A stretch of DNA of 38,458 bases, from contig SXXL01000008.1 in NCBI GenBank assembly GCA_005789565.1, positions 1-38,458 of the forward strand, written 5' to 3'. Made by a program: the position numbers and the translations under genes. This DNA comes from Bacteroidota bacterium (GTDB lineage: Bacteria > Bacteroidota > Bacteroidia > Chitinophagales > Chitinophagaceae). The notes under the pieces were generated by a model that was given only the letters and a program-made list of their open reading frames with translations, had not been told where the DNA came from and did not search any database. This document shows positions 32,539-38,458 of this stretch, in pieces (the stretch's first letter is position 1; each line of letters begins with the position of its first letter).

Positions 32539-33876
32539 ATGCGCCTCCGACTGCTGGTCTTTTCCTGGATCACACTATACTGGGTTTCTTGCGGTAAAAA
32601 AGATACGCCCGGACCCGGTCCCAATCCCAACCCGGCCCCCGGTTGTGCAGTGGCTACTGGTCCAACCAACGGCGGTTTTGTGACCGGTACACAGGTTACG
32701 TTGAGCTGGAACGCCGTCTCTGGAGCCAGCACGTACGATGTGTATTTGGGAACAACCTCTAATCCGACCACAACGGTTGCTACCAATCTTACCGGCACCA
32801 GCTACACCCATACCATTCCCGCTACTCCCAACATCACGTATTATTGGTATGTACTTCCGAAAAATAGTAATGGATCCGCTACCGGTTGCAACAGTCAGGT
32901 CAATTCCTTTAGCCTGATCAGCATTTCAGCGCCCCCTCCTTTTGGCTACTATGTGGTGGGTTATTTCCCCTCGTATCGGTCCGTTGCCGATGTGCCGGAT
33001 ATCAAATTCAAGATGACCAACGTGGTGGTCTATGCCTTTTTTGGTGTGAACACCAGCGGTACACTGACGGTGAATAGTCCCGCTACACTCAACGATGTAC
33101 TCACGAAAGCGCGGGCCAACGGTACAAAAGTTTTTGTGGGGATCAACGATGCCAGCGGGGACGGGAAAACGAATTTCAAGAACATGGCGGCCACGGCAAC
33201 GGGTCGAAACAACTTCGTGAAGGATGTAATGAATAAAGTTCGCCAGTACGGGTTTGATGGTGTGGATATGGATTGGGAGTTTCCGTCTACTTCCGATGGA
33301 ACCGACGCAACCTTCACGCTCATGATGAAAGAACTGTCCGATTCACTTCATCGCGATGCACGGTACTATCTCTCCTGCGCCATCACCGCTGGAAAATATG
33401 CGGGCGGTATCCGGGATGCCGTACGAAATGAGTTGTATCCGTACGTTGACTTTTTCAATGTAATGGCCTATGATGATTTCAGCACTTCCACTCCGTATCG
33501 CCATCACAGCGATTATGGCTTGGCTCAAACCTGTTTGAATTATTGGCTCAACACCCGTCAGATGCCGGCGGCCAAATGTGTATTGGGGCTACCCGCCTAC
33601 GGTCGACCCTCCGGCATCACGCAGAGCGGAACCGTCATTTCCTTCCGCGGCATCCTCAATCAGGGCGGAAGCCCGAATTCGGATTCAGCCATCGTTACCT
33701 CCGGCGGATTCACGAATTATACGATCTATTACAACGGACAATACACCATCAAGCGAAAAGCCAAATTAGCCAAGGACATCGCCAACGGCGTGATGATGTG
33801 GGAGAAATGGCAGGATGCCCCCGACGGAAATTCGCTGCTGAAAGCCGCCTGCGATACGGTCGGAAGAACTTATTGA
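32539..33876 (+). CDS. GH18 glycoside hydrolase (chitinase-like) lipoprotein
   Basis: This is a predicted surface or periplasmic lipoprotein of 445 residues hydrolysing chitin or a related beta-1,4-GlcNAc polymer. The lipoprotein signal ends in LYWVSC. A Pro/Gly linker (PGPGPNPNPAPG) precedes a fibronectin-III-like domain at about 36-125 (VTLSWNAVSGASTYDVYLG). The GH18 barrel follows (about 132-445), with the complete catalytic DxxDxDxE motif in GFDGVDMDWEFP, plus NVMAYDDF and VMMWEKWQDAP. All catalytic acidic residues are present. The last codons overlap the convergent zinc-ribbon gene by 7 bp. The substrate is inferred from the family only. Confidence 0.92.
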   Translation: MRLRLLVFSWITLYWVSCGKKDTPGPGPNPNPAPGCAVATGPTNGGFVTGTQVTLSWNAVSGASTYDVYLGTTSNPTTTVATNLTGTSYTHTIPATPNITYYWYVLPKNSNGSATGCNSQVNSFSLISISAPPPFGYYVVGYFPSYRSVADVPDIKFKMTNVVVYAFFGVNTSGTLTVNSPATLNDVLTKARANGTKVFVGINDASGDGKTNFKNMAATATGRNNFVKDVMNKVRQYGFDGVDMDWEFPSTSDGTDATFTLMMKELSDSLHRDARYYLSCAITAGKYAGGIRDAVRNELYPYVDFFNVMAYDDFSTSTPYRHHSDYGLAQTCLNYWLNTRQMPAAKCVLGLPAYGRPSGITQSGTVISFRGILNQGGSPNSDSAIVTSGGFTNYTIYYNGQYTIKRKAKLAKDIANGVMMWEKWQDAPDGNSLLKAACDTVGRTY

Positions 33877-34055
33877 TCTTTCTTGTCTTCGGTGCGGGTA
33901 GGATCCAACCGATCATTCAACATCAGGTTGGTATCACAGTTGTCGCCATCACAACAAGGAAGGGCATTGGTTTTACAGATCGGGCATTGATAGTGTCCGT
34001 GTACGTGGATCATCTCCACCAACTGACCGCAAAAAGAACAGGACTGTTTTATCAT
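33870..34055 (-). CDS. Small zinc-ribbon protein, 61 residues
   Basis: This small cytosolic protein has two CxxC knuckles (CSFCGQ and CPICKTN), followed by a third Cys cluster (LPCCDGDNC), suggesting one or two bound zinc ions. The ATG overlaps the obgE stop as ATGA (34052-34055), so translation is probably coupled to the ribosome-assembly GTPase. The 3' end overlaps the convergent GH18 gene by 7 bp. I do not recognise a named family. The coupling suggests a ribosome- or nucleic-acid-related role, which is only inference. Confidence 0.75.
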   Translation of the reverse strand: MIKQSCSFCGQLVEMIHVHGHYQCPICKTNALPCCDGDNCDTNLMLNDRLDPTRTEDKKDQ

Positions 34056-35062
34056 GATTCCGTAACCACCGGTGTGTTCAGGATCTCCCAGAGTTTGTCC
34101 TTCAATTCTACCAATCCCTGGTTCGTCACCGAGGAGATATAGAGGTGCGGATATTGCTTGGGTAAATGCGTTGAAATCTCTTTTTTCAATTCCTCATCCA
34201 GCATATCGCTTTTACTGATGGCCAGCAGAAATTGTTTGTTCAGCAACTCCGGGTTGTATTGTTCCAATTCATTCAGCAGGATATCAAATTCCTTTTGGTG
34301 GTCGGCACTGTCGGCCGGAATCAAGAACAACAGCACCGAATTTCGTTCGATGTGACGCAGGAAACGATGTCCCAACCCACGGCCTTCGGCGGCGCCTTCG
34401 ATGATGCCCGGCAAGTCGGCGATGCAAAAACTTTTTCCGTCGCGATATTCTACCATTCCCAAATTGGGGGTGATGGTCGTGAACGCGTAGTCGGCGATCT
34501 TGGGTTTGGCGGATGTGATCACCGACAGCAGCGTCGATTTCCCGGCGTTCGGGAAACCAACCAGTCCCACATCGGCCAGTACTTTTAATTCCAACACTTT
34601 CCAGCCTTCGATCCCCGGCAATCCCGGTTGGGCATGCTCCGGTGCCTGATTCGTAGAAGTTGCGAAATGTGAATTCCCCAATCCGCCTCTGCCACCGGGC
34701 AGCCAGATCACTTCCTGTCCGTCCTCTAAAATTTCTACCTCTTGTTGTCCGGTCTCCTCATCGCGGGCGATGGTTCCGAGGGGCACTTCAATTATGATGT
34801 CTTTCCCATCCCGGCCGTGGCAATTGTTCGAGCCGCCTTTTTCGCCATCCTCGGCCAATACGTTCTTGTAATAGCGAAGGTGCAGCAAGGTCCACAGGTT
34901 TCGATTGCCTTTGAGGATGATGTGGGCACCACGGCCACCGTCGCCGCCATCGGGACCGCCCAGTGCGGTGAATTTATTGCGCATGAAATGCTTATTGCCG
35001 GCACCGCCGTGCCCGCTTCGGCAAAAAATTCGGATCTGATCTACAAAATTGCTTTTCTCCAC
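34052..35062 (-). CDS. obgE: GTPase ObgE/CgtA
   Basis: This ribosome-associated GTPase acts in 50S assembly and stress control. The N-terminal Obg fold is glycine-rich ([36 protein letters not shown]). The G domain has G1 GFPNAGKST, a switch region [12 protein letters not shown]3 [11 protein letters not shown] and G4 SKSD in place of the common NKxD. There is no extra C-terminal domain, consistent with 336 residues. I place the start at GTG (35062), giving the usual family opening [13 protein letters not shown]; no suitable ATG is nearby. A perfect TATATTTG box lies 15 nt upstream. It is followed by the coupled zinc-ribbon gene. Confidence 0.94.
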   Translation of the reverse strand: MEKSNFVDQIRIFCRSGHGGAGNKHFMRNKFTALGGPDGGDGGRGAHIILKGNRNLWTLLHLRYYKNVLAEDGEKGGSNNCHGRDGKDIIIEVPLGTIARDEETGQQEVEILEDGQEVIWLPGGRGGLGNSHFATSTNQAPEHAQPGLPGIEGWKVLELKVLADVGLVGFPNAGKSTLLSVITSAKPKIADYAFTTITPNLGMVEYRDGKSFCIADLPGIIEGAAEGRGLGHRFLRHIERNSVLLFLIPADSADHQKEFDILLNELEQYNPELLNKQFLLAISKSDMLDEELKKEISTHLPKQYPHLYISSVTNQGLVELKDKLWEILNTPVVTES

Positions 35063-35077
35063 AACTAGAATTGGTTG

Positions 35078-35085
35078 CAAATATA
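35078..35085 (-). promoter_or_regulatory. -7 box TATATTTG for obgE
   Basis: Perfect TAnnTTTG on the minus strand, 15 nt before the GTG start. It lies just downstream of the terminator of the preceding gene. Confidence 0.45.
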
Positions 35086-35104
35086 CCCGAAGCGCGGGGC
35101 ATGG

Positions 35105-35140
35105 CCCGAAAAGAAAGATCCCGACCAAGGCCGGGATCTT
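35105..35140 (-). terminator. Rho-independent terminator after the T9SS-sorted protein gene
   Basis: On the minus strand a 9-bp perfect stem AAGATCCCG / CGGGATCTT with an 8-nt loop is followed by TTCTTTT. It starts 19 nt after the stop of the minus-strand gene at 35160 and precedes the obgE promoter box. Confidence 0.8.
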
Positions 35141-35159
35141 AAAAGCGATTCAAGAGCGT

Positions 35160-36362
35160 TTATTGGATCAGGAATTTCTGTTGATAGACCTGTCTGTTTT
35201 CCAGTCCACTCAGTTTGATCAGGTAGAGCCCCTGTGTTTGTCCCCTCGGCAACAACACCGGTAGTGTCGTGCTCTCGGTGCTGATCTGAACGGCCTGCCT
35301 CAGCACCTGCCGACCCATCATATCGGTCACCTCCAGCTGATACCCGCCCGGGGTCAGGTCACGCAAGCGCAATTGAAATTGTTGGTCCAAGATCGGATTT
35401 GGAAAAACCGCGATGGAGCCTTTGGTGGAATGGGTTTTGGGCAGTGCCACCGCTTTTTCAACGGAGGCAGATGTTTGGCTGCTGAGCACATTTCCGTTGG
35501 CGAGATCGGATCCGTTCCACGACGTTTCTTTTACCGGCCAGGCAACCGCGGTCCAATTGGTGGGATCTACCAGAAAATAACCCGGCTGTACAGCACTGGT
35601 CACCAAGATCTGGTTGCGATCGGTGACCGCCATCCCATTCACACTAAAACCAACCGGTAAGCCTTTGACGGTACCAAGGTATGTGGCCACTTTGGATCGG
35701 ATCTGAATGCGGAACAGATATTGTGCGGAGGTCATCAAATACAAATTGCCTTTATCATCGGCGATGATGTCGCCTCCAAAGCTGGTGCAGGAGAGATGAA
35801 TGGATTGTCCGTTGTTGGCCGGATCATCCACCAAGCTGCCGAGGTCCTCGATCACGGGCAAGCCCCCGGTGCTGAAGCGGATCAAATGACGGGCATCGTT
35901 GGTGAGGGCATACACATATCCATCGTTGCCAATGGTCATGCGTGTTACCATCGCACCGGCATCCGACGTGGCCGTGCGATTGCCGGCCAAGGAAGTTTGG
36001 GAAACGTAGTAGGTCTTCCACGTATTCAGGTCGAGGTAACGAAGTTGATCGATCTGCATGGGCGTGTAGAACAGGCGATTGGTGCGAGGGTCTAACGCCA
36101 TGGCAGCCACTCCCGACTGAAAAGGAGCATCAGCGGTGAGGACAGCCTTTCCGCTTTCGGCCTGATAAACGGGACGTTGAGTATTCAATCCCTCATATAA
36201 TACCGGTGTTACGGTTGCTCCGGACAAATCAATGCGTCGAAGGAAATGCCAATTCGATCCGCCAGCCTGCTGGTCGGTGATCGCATATGCAAACCGATCC
36301 GATTGCGCCTCCGCCACTGCGCAACATAATACCGGAACAAAGAAGAGTAGAAGTTTTTTCAT
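35160..36362 (-). CDS. Secreted protein with T9SS type A C-terminal sorting domain
   Basis: This exported protein of 400 residues has a signal peptide (KKLLLFFVPVLCCAVAEAQ). The middle is a beta-rich repeat region of propeller character with recurring segments such as NGQSIHLSCTSFGGDIIADDKGNLYLMT and NGMAVTDRNQILVT. The last 80 residues form a type IX secretion sorting domain (SIAVFPNPILDQQFQLRL ... YQLEVTDMMGRQVLRQAV ... GLYLIKLSG). It is therefore predicted to cross the outer membrane by T9SS and be anchored or released. The ATG at 36362 gives a normal signal peptide. No catalytic motif is seen, so the function is unknown. A strong terminator follows. Confidence 0.87.
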   Translation of the reverse strand: MKKLLLFFVPVLCCAVAEAQSDRFAYAITDQQAGGSNWHFLRRIDLSGATVTPVLYEGLNTQRPVYQAESGKAVLTADAPFQSGVAAMALDPRTNRLFYTPMQIDQLRYLDLNTWKTYYVSQTSLAGNRTATSDAGAMVTRMTIGNDGYVYALTNDARHLIRFSTGGLPVIEDLGSLVDDPANNGQSIHLSCTSFGGDIIADDKGNLYLMTSAQYLFRIQIRSKVATYLGTVKGLPVGFSVNGMAVTDRNQILVTSAVQPGYFLVDPTNWTAVAWPVKETSWNGSDLANGNVLSSQTSASVEKAVALPKTHSTKGSIAVFPNPILDQQFQLRLRDLTPGGYQLEVTDMMGRQVLRQAVQISTESTTLPVLLPRGQTQGLYLIKLSGLENRQVYQQKFLIQ

Positions 36363-36431
36363 GTTCAATGCTTTACTATGCTAATGTATGAAAAGTTATG
36401 AAAGGGAAACCTGATGGTTGTCAGGTGAATA

Positions 36432-36480
36432 GTCCGCGGTCCGCCGACCGCAGTCCGCGGTCTTCTCAACCCTCATCCCC
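36432..36480. repeat. Short heptad array after paaY
   Basis: Four in-register GC-rich heptads (GTCCGCG, GTCCGCC, GACCGCA, GTCCGCG) at 36432-36459 share the GTCCGCC/GACCGC core with 22236-22249. They are followed, read on the minus strand, by GGATGAG/GGTTGAG units (36463-36480). The TGA stop of paaY (36475-36473) lies in these units. Confidence 0.72.
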
Positions 36481-37006
36481 AAACGGGTTCGCAGGGTTTA
36501 AGGCTGTCTTCACAGGCTTGCGGGAGGGACTGATACAATCGGGTGCCGGTTGTTTTCCATTCGATCTGGTCATCACTTACTTTTTTAACCACCTTGCCCG
36601 GATTGCCTACTACCAAACTTCGAGGAGGGATCTTCTCGTCTTCTTTGATAAAGGTGAGGGCACCTACGATGCTTTCTGCGCCCAATTCTACGTTGTCCAT
36701 GACCACGGCATTCATGCCTACCAGACAATTCTTTCCGATATGGGCGCCATGAATGATGGCACCATGACCAATGTGGGCTCCTTCCTCCAACACCACCGTT
36801 ACCCCGGGGAACATATGAATGGTGCAGTTCTCCTGCACGTTGCAACCATCTTTAATGACGATCGCTCCCCAGTCGCCGCGCAGGGCGGCACCCGGACCGA
36901 TATAACAATCTTTCCCGATGGTAACGTCGCCCGTCACCACCGCTTGCGGGTGAACAAAGGCAGAAGGATGCACGACCGGCTTGTGGTCGTTGAATGCGTA
37001 AAACAT
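36473..37006 (-). CDS. paaY: Gamma-carbonic-anhydrase-like hexapeptide protein PaaY
   Basis: This is a trimeric left-handed beta-helix protein of 177 residues. In paa clusters this family (PaaY) acts as a thioesterase on CoA adducts of pathway intermediates, relieving dead-end products. Hexapeptide repeats run through residues 10-130 (VTGDVTIGKDCYIGPGAALRGD, VTVVLEEGAHIGHGAIIHGAHIG). Likely metal histidines are in CTIHMFPG and HIGHGAIIHGA. Its start overlaps the paaI stop by one base (TGATG), indicating coupling. The context supports PaaY over a generic gamma-carbonic anhydrase. The last codons (PVWG) and the stop run into the adjacent heptad array. Confidence 0.88.
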   Translation of the reverse strand: MFYAFNDHKPVVHPSAFVHPQAVVTGDVTIGKDCYIGPGAALRGDWGAIVIKDGCNVQENCTIHMFPGVTVVLEEGAHIGHGAIIHGAHIGKNCLVGMNAVVMDNVELGAESIVGALTFIKEDEKIPPRSLVVGNPGKVVKKVSDDQIEWKTTGTRLYQSLPQACEDSLKPCEPVWG

Positions 37007-37428
37007 CAGATCAAGTTTTTATCGGTGCGGTAGCAAAGTCCCTTGAACCGGGCCACCAATTTCTCTTCCTGATTTAGAATTTGAATGGTGTATAGTCCGG
37101 TCGATCTTCCATTGTGCTCCTCGGTGGCCGTAGCCGTGAGTACATCTCCGACGCGCACTTCTTTGATGAAATTGATGGAGGTATCGAGGGCAACGGAGAG
37201 TTGATTGCGGTTGTTGCAGGCAAAGGCAAAAGCGCTGTCGGCCAGCGAGAAGGCAATGCCGCCGTGTGCGATGCCAAAACCGTTGACCATTTCTTCGCGG
37301 ACTTTCATCCGGATGGTGCTCGCTCCGGTCTTCACCTCCAGCACTTCGATCCCCAGCCATTGCGAGAACCGGTCGTGCTGCATCATGTGATCGACTACCT
37401 GACGAGCCGTGCGGTTTGTGTCTGCCAT
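37006..37428 (-). CDS. paaI: Hydroxyphenylacetyl-CoA thioesterase PaaI
   Basis: This hot-dog-fold thioesterase hydrolyses ring-hydroxylated phenylacetyl-CoA adducts and frees CoA during phenylacetate degradation. The length of 140 residues and the motif VNGFGIAHGGIAFSLADSAFAFACN (catalytic Asp in LADSAF) match PaaI. It lies between paaG (6 bp upstream) and paaY (1-bp overlap) on the minus strand, the common paa arrangement. The ATG at 37428 gives the usual N-terminus ahead of the DRFSQWLGIEVLEV strand. Confidence 0.93.
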   Translation of the reverse strand: MADTNRTARQVVDHMMQHDRFSQWLGIEVLEVKTGASTIRMKVREEMVNGFGIAHGGIAFSLADSAFAFACNNRNQLSVALDTSINFIKEVRVGDVLTATATEEHNGRSTGLYTIQILNQEEKLVARFKGLCYRTDKNLI

Positions 37429-37434
37429 AGAAAT

Positions 37435-38208
37435 TTATTTTCCTTCGAAACGAGGATTTCTTTTTTCCAAAAAGGCATTTACGCCTTCCTGAAAATCGCG
37501 TGTAGCCGCCGCTTGCTGCTGCAGGTCATCTTCCGTATGCAATTGTTGCTCCAGCGTTTGAATGGCCGACAGCTGCAGTTGTTTTTTTATACGCGCCAGT
37601 GCCTGCGTAGGCATTTGTGAAAGTTTTTCGGCGAGGTTTTTGGCAGCGGTCATGAAATCGGCATCGGGATAAACGGCATAGATCATGCCCTGTTGTTCCG
37701 CTTCGCGGGCTCCGATCTTATCGCCCAGCATCATCCAGGCAGCTGCTTTTTGTGGCCCTACGAGTCGCGGTAAAAAATAACTCCCACCCGTATCGGGCAC
37801 CAACCCGATCTTGGAAAAAGCCTGAATGAAAGAAGCCGACTCGGCGGCCACCGTAATGTCGCAACAAAGTGCCAGGTTGGCGCCTGCCCCGGCGGCCACG
37901 CCATTTACGGCAGCGATCACTGGTTTTTCAAGCGATACGATGCGGCGAACGATCGGGTTGTAATGTTCACTTAGGATCTTTTTCATGCCCGGTCCGTTGG
38001 GATCGATGGCTTCGGCCAGGTCTTGTCCCGAACAGAACGCTTTTCCTGCACCCGTGATCAGCACGGCCCGAATCGAAGGATCGGCACAGGTGTCGAGTGC
38101 GGCTTGCAGCGACAGGGCCATCTCGCGGTTGAAGGCATTGTATTTATCCGGCCGGTTCAACGTGAGGATCGCCAGCGCGCCTTGTATTTCGTGAAGAAGA
38201 GTTGACAT
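37435..38208 (-). CDS. paaG: 1,2-epoxyphenylacetyl-CoA isomerase PaaG
   Basis: This crotonase-fold isomerase converts the ring epoxide of phenylacetyl-CoA to the oxepin form, the substrate of PaaZ. The oxyanion-hole segments are KAFCSGQDL and NGVAAGAGANLALCCDITVA. The catalytic Asp of PaaG is Asp139 in KIGLVPDTGGSYFLPRLVG. The terminal ATRDFQEGVNAFLEKRNPRFEGK is typical. Its length of 257 residues is normal. It follows paaD by 32 bp and precedes paaI by 6 bp. Unlike the crotonase at 22993, all expected active-site positions are present. Confidence 0.94.
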   Translation of the reverse strand: MSTLLHEIQGALAILTLNRPDKYNAFNREMALSLQAALDTCADPSIRAVLITGAGKAFCSGQDLAEAIDPNGPGMKKILSEHYNPIVRRIVSLEKPVIAAVNGVAAGAGANLALCCDITVAAESASFIQAFSKIGLVPDTGGSYFLPRLVGPQKAAAWMMLGDKIGAREAEQQGMIYAVYPDADFMTAAKNLAEKLSQMPTQALARIKKQLQLSAIQTLEQQLHTEDDLQQQAAATRDFQEGVNAFLEKRNPRFEGK

Positions 38209-38240
38209 AGTATCTGATTACGAATGTAGGGATAGTAGCG

Positions 38241-38458
38241 TCAATGACATTTGAAATAATCGAATGGTTCCTGACAATCCCGACACTGATAAAGCGCCTT
38301 GCAGGCCGTGGAACCGAATGCGCTGACCAGCCGGGTGTTGTTGGATCCGCAATGCGGACAGCCCACGCCATCTTCCGGAATGGAAAACCGTTTATCCGGC
38401 GGTGCGATGCCGTATTCTTTCAATTTTTGTTTGCCTGCTTCGCTCATCCACTCGGTGG
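38241..38458 (-). CDS. paaD: Phenylacetyl-CoA epoxidase-associated protein PaaD, C-terminal part (5' end outside window)
   Basis: This is the accessory component of the phenylacetyl-CoA epoxidase operon (PaaD/PaaJ, MIP18-related, thought to mature the iron centre of PaaA). The frame is open to the window edge (TEWMSEAGKQKLKEYGIAPP). The C-terminal zinc-binding region has GCPHCGSNNTRLVSAFGSTACKALYQCRDC and ends EPFDYFKCH, typical of PaaD. Only about 72 codons are present; the DUF59-like N-terminal domain and the epoxidase subunits paaABC would be expected beyond 38458. It is the most upstream gene of the visible paaD-G-I-Y run. Confidence 0.93.
   Translation of the reverse strand, partial: TEWMSEAGKQKLKEYGIAPPDKRFSIPEDGVGCPHCGSNNTRLVSAFGSTACKALYQCRDCQEPFDYFKCH

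Overview
The window reads as a Bacteroidota chromosome, most likely a Chitinophagales-type environmental lineage. Supporting signs are a type IX secretion C-terminal sorting domain, an S46 dipeptidyl-peptidase, paired rhomboids with a degenerate second member, thioredoxin-family lipid-anchored or exported proteins with long N-terminal domains, Bacteroidota-style -7 promoter boxes (TAnnTTTG), and frequent starts without an obvious Shine-Dalgarno. Base composition is fairly GC-rich for the phylum. No rRNA, tRNA, CRISPR, prophage or transposase was seen. No gene-free stretch exceeds about 180 bases.

Layout. 1-4.8 kb: 3' part of infB, a periplasmic SurA-like chaperone and a long PurF-type amidotransferase (+). 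4.9-6.9 kb: a glycosyltransferase coupled to an EamA transporter (-). 6.9-9.1 kb: a 43-residue lipoprotein, a 75-residue unknown, an aminotransferase (-) and a foreign-looking four-helix-bundle gene (+) enclosed by inverted heptad arrays. 9.2-13.5 kb: msrB lipoprotein, adk, two rhomboids (the second lacking catalytic residues) and an RlmD-type methyltransferase. 13.6-22.2 kb: redoxin and parvulin pair, metF, then lptB-adenosine deaminase-GH3-fabG. 22.4-25.8 kb: paaZ, an enoyl-CoA hydratase-like gene and an AlkA-type DNA glycosylase in one tight operon (-). 25.9-29.1 kb: lipoprotein, membrane EEP phosphoesterase, cysS. 29.1-32.4 kb: S46 peptidase followed by dipeptide epimerase (-). 32.5-36.4 kb: GH18 lipoprotein, zinc-ribbon protein coupled to obgE, T9SS-sorted protein. 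36.5-38.5 kb: paaY-paaI-paaG-paaD, the end of a second phenylacetate operon (-), truncated by the window edge.

How the parts work together. The two paa loci (paaZ at 24-26 kb; paaD/G/I/Y at 36-38 kb) together indicate aerobic phenylacetyl-CoA degradation. The S46 peptidase and the dipeptide epimerase suggest peptide scavenging.

The most unusual signal is a dispersed set of degenerate 7-bp tandem arrays at six intergenic sites (near 4.9, 8.6-9.2, 13.5, 22.3, 30.2 and 36.45 kb). Three related unit families occur: GGTGAAG-like, GGTAGAG/GGTTTAG-like and GTCCGCC/GACTAAT-like. Several arrays are head-to-head inverted, several can form G-quadruplexes on paper, and they repeatedly supply or abut the stop codons of neighbouring genes. 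One pair encloses an AT-richer four-helix-bundle (23S-IVP/Avd-like) gene, whose C-terminus is encoded by the array itself. A second genome-scale signal is perfect TAnnTTTG boxes only 4-6 nt before the start codons of five genes, implying leaderless transcripts.
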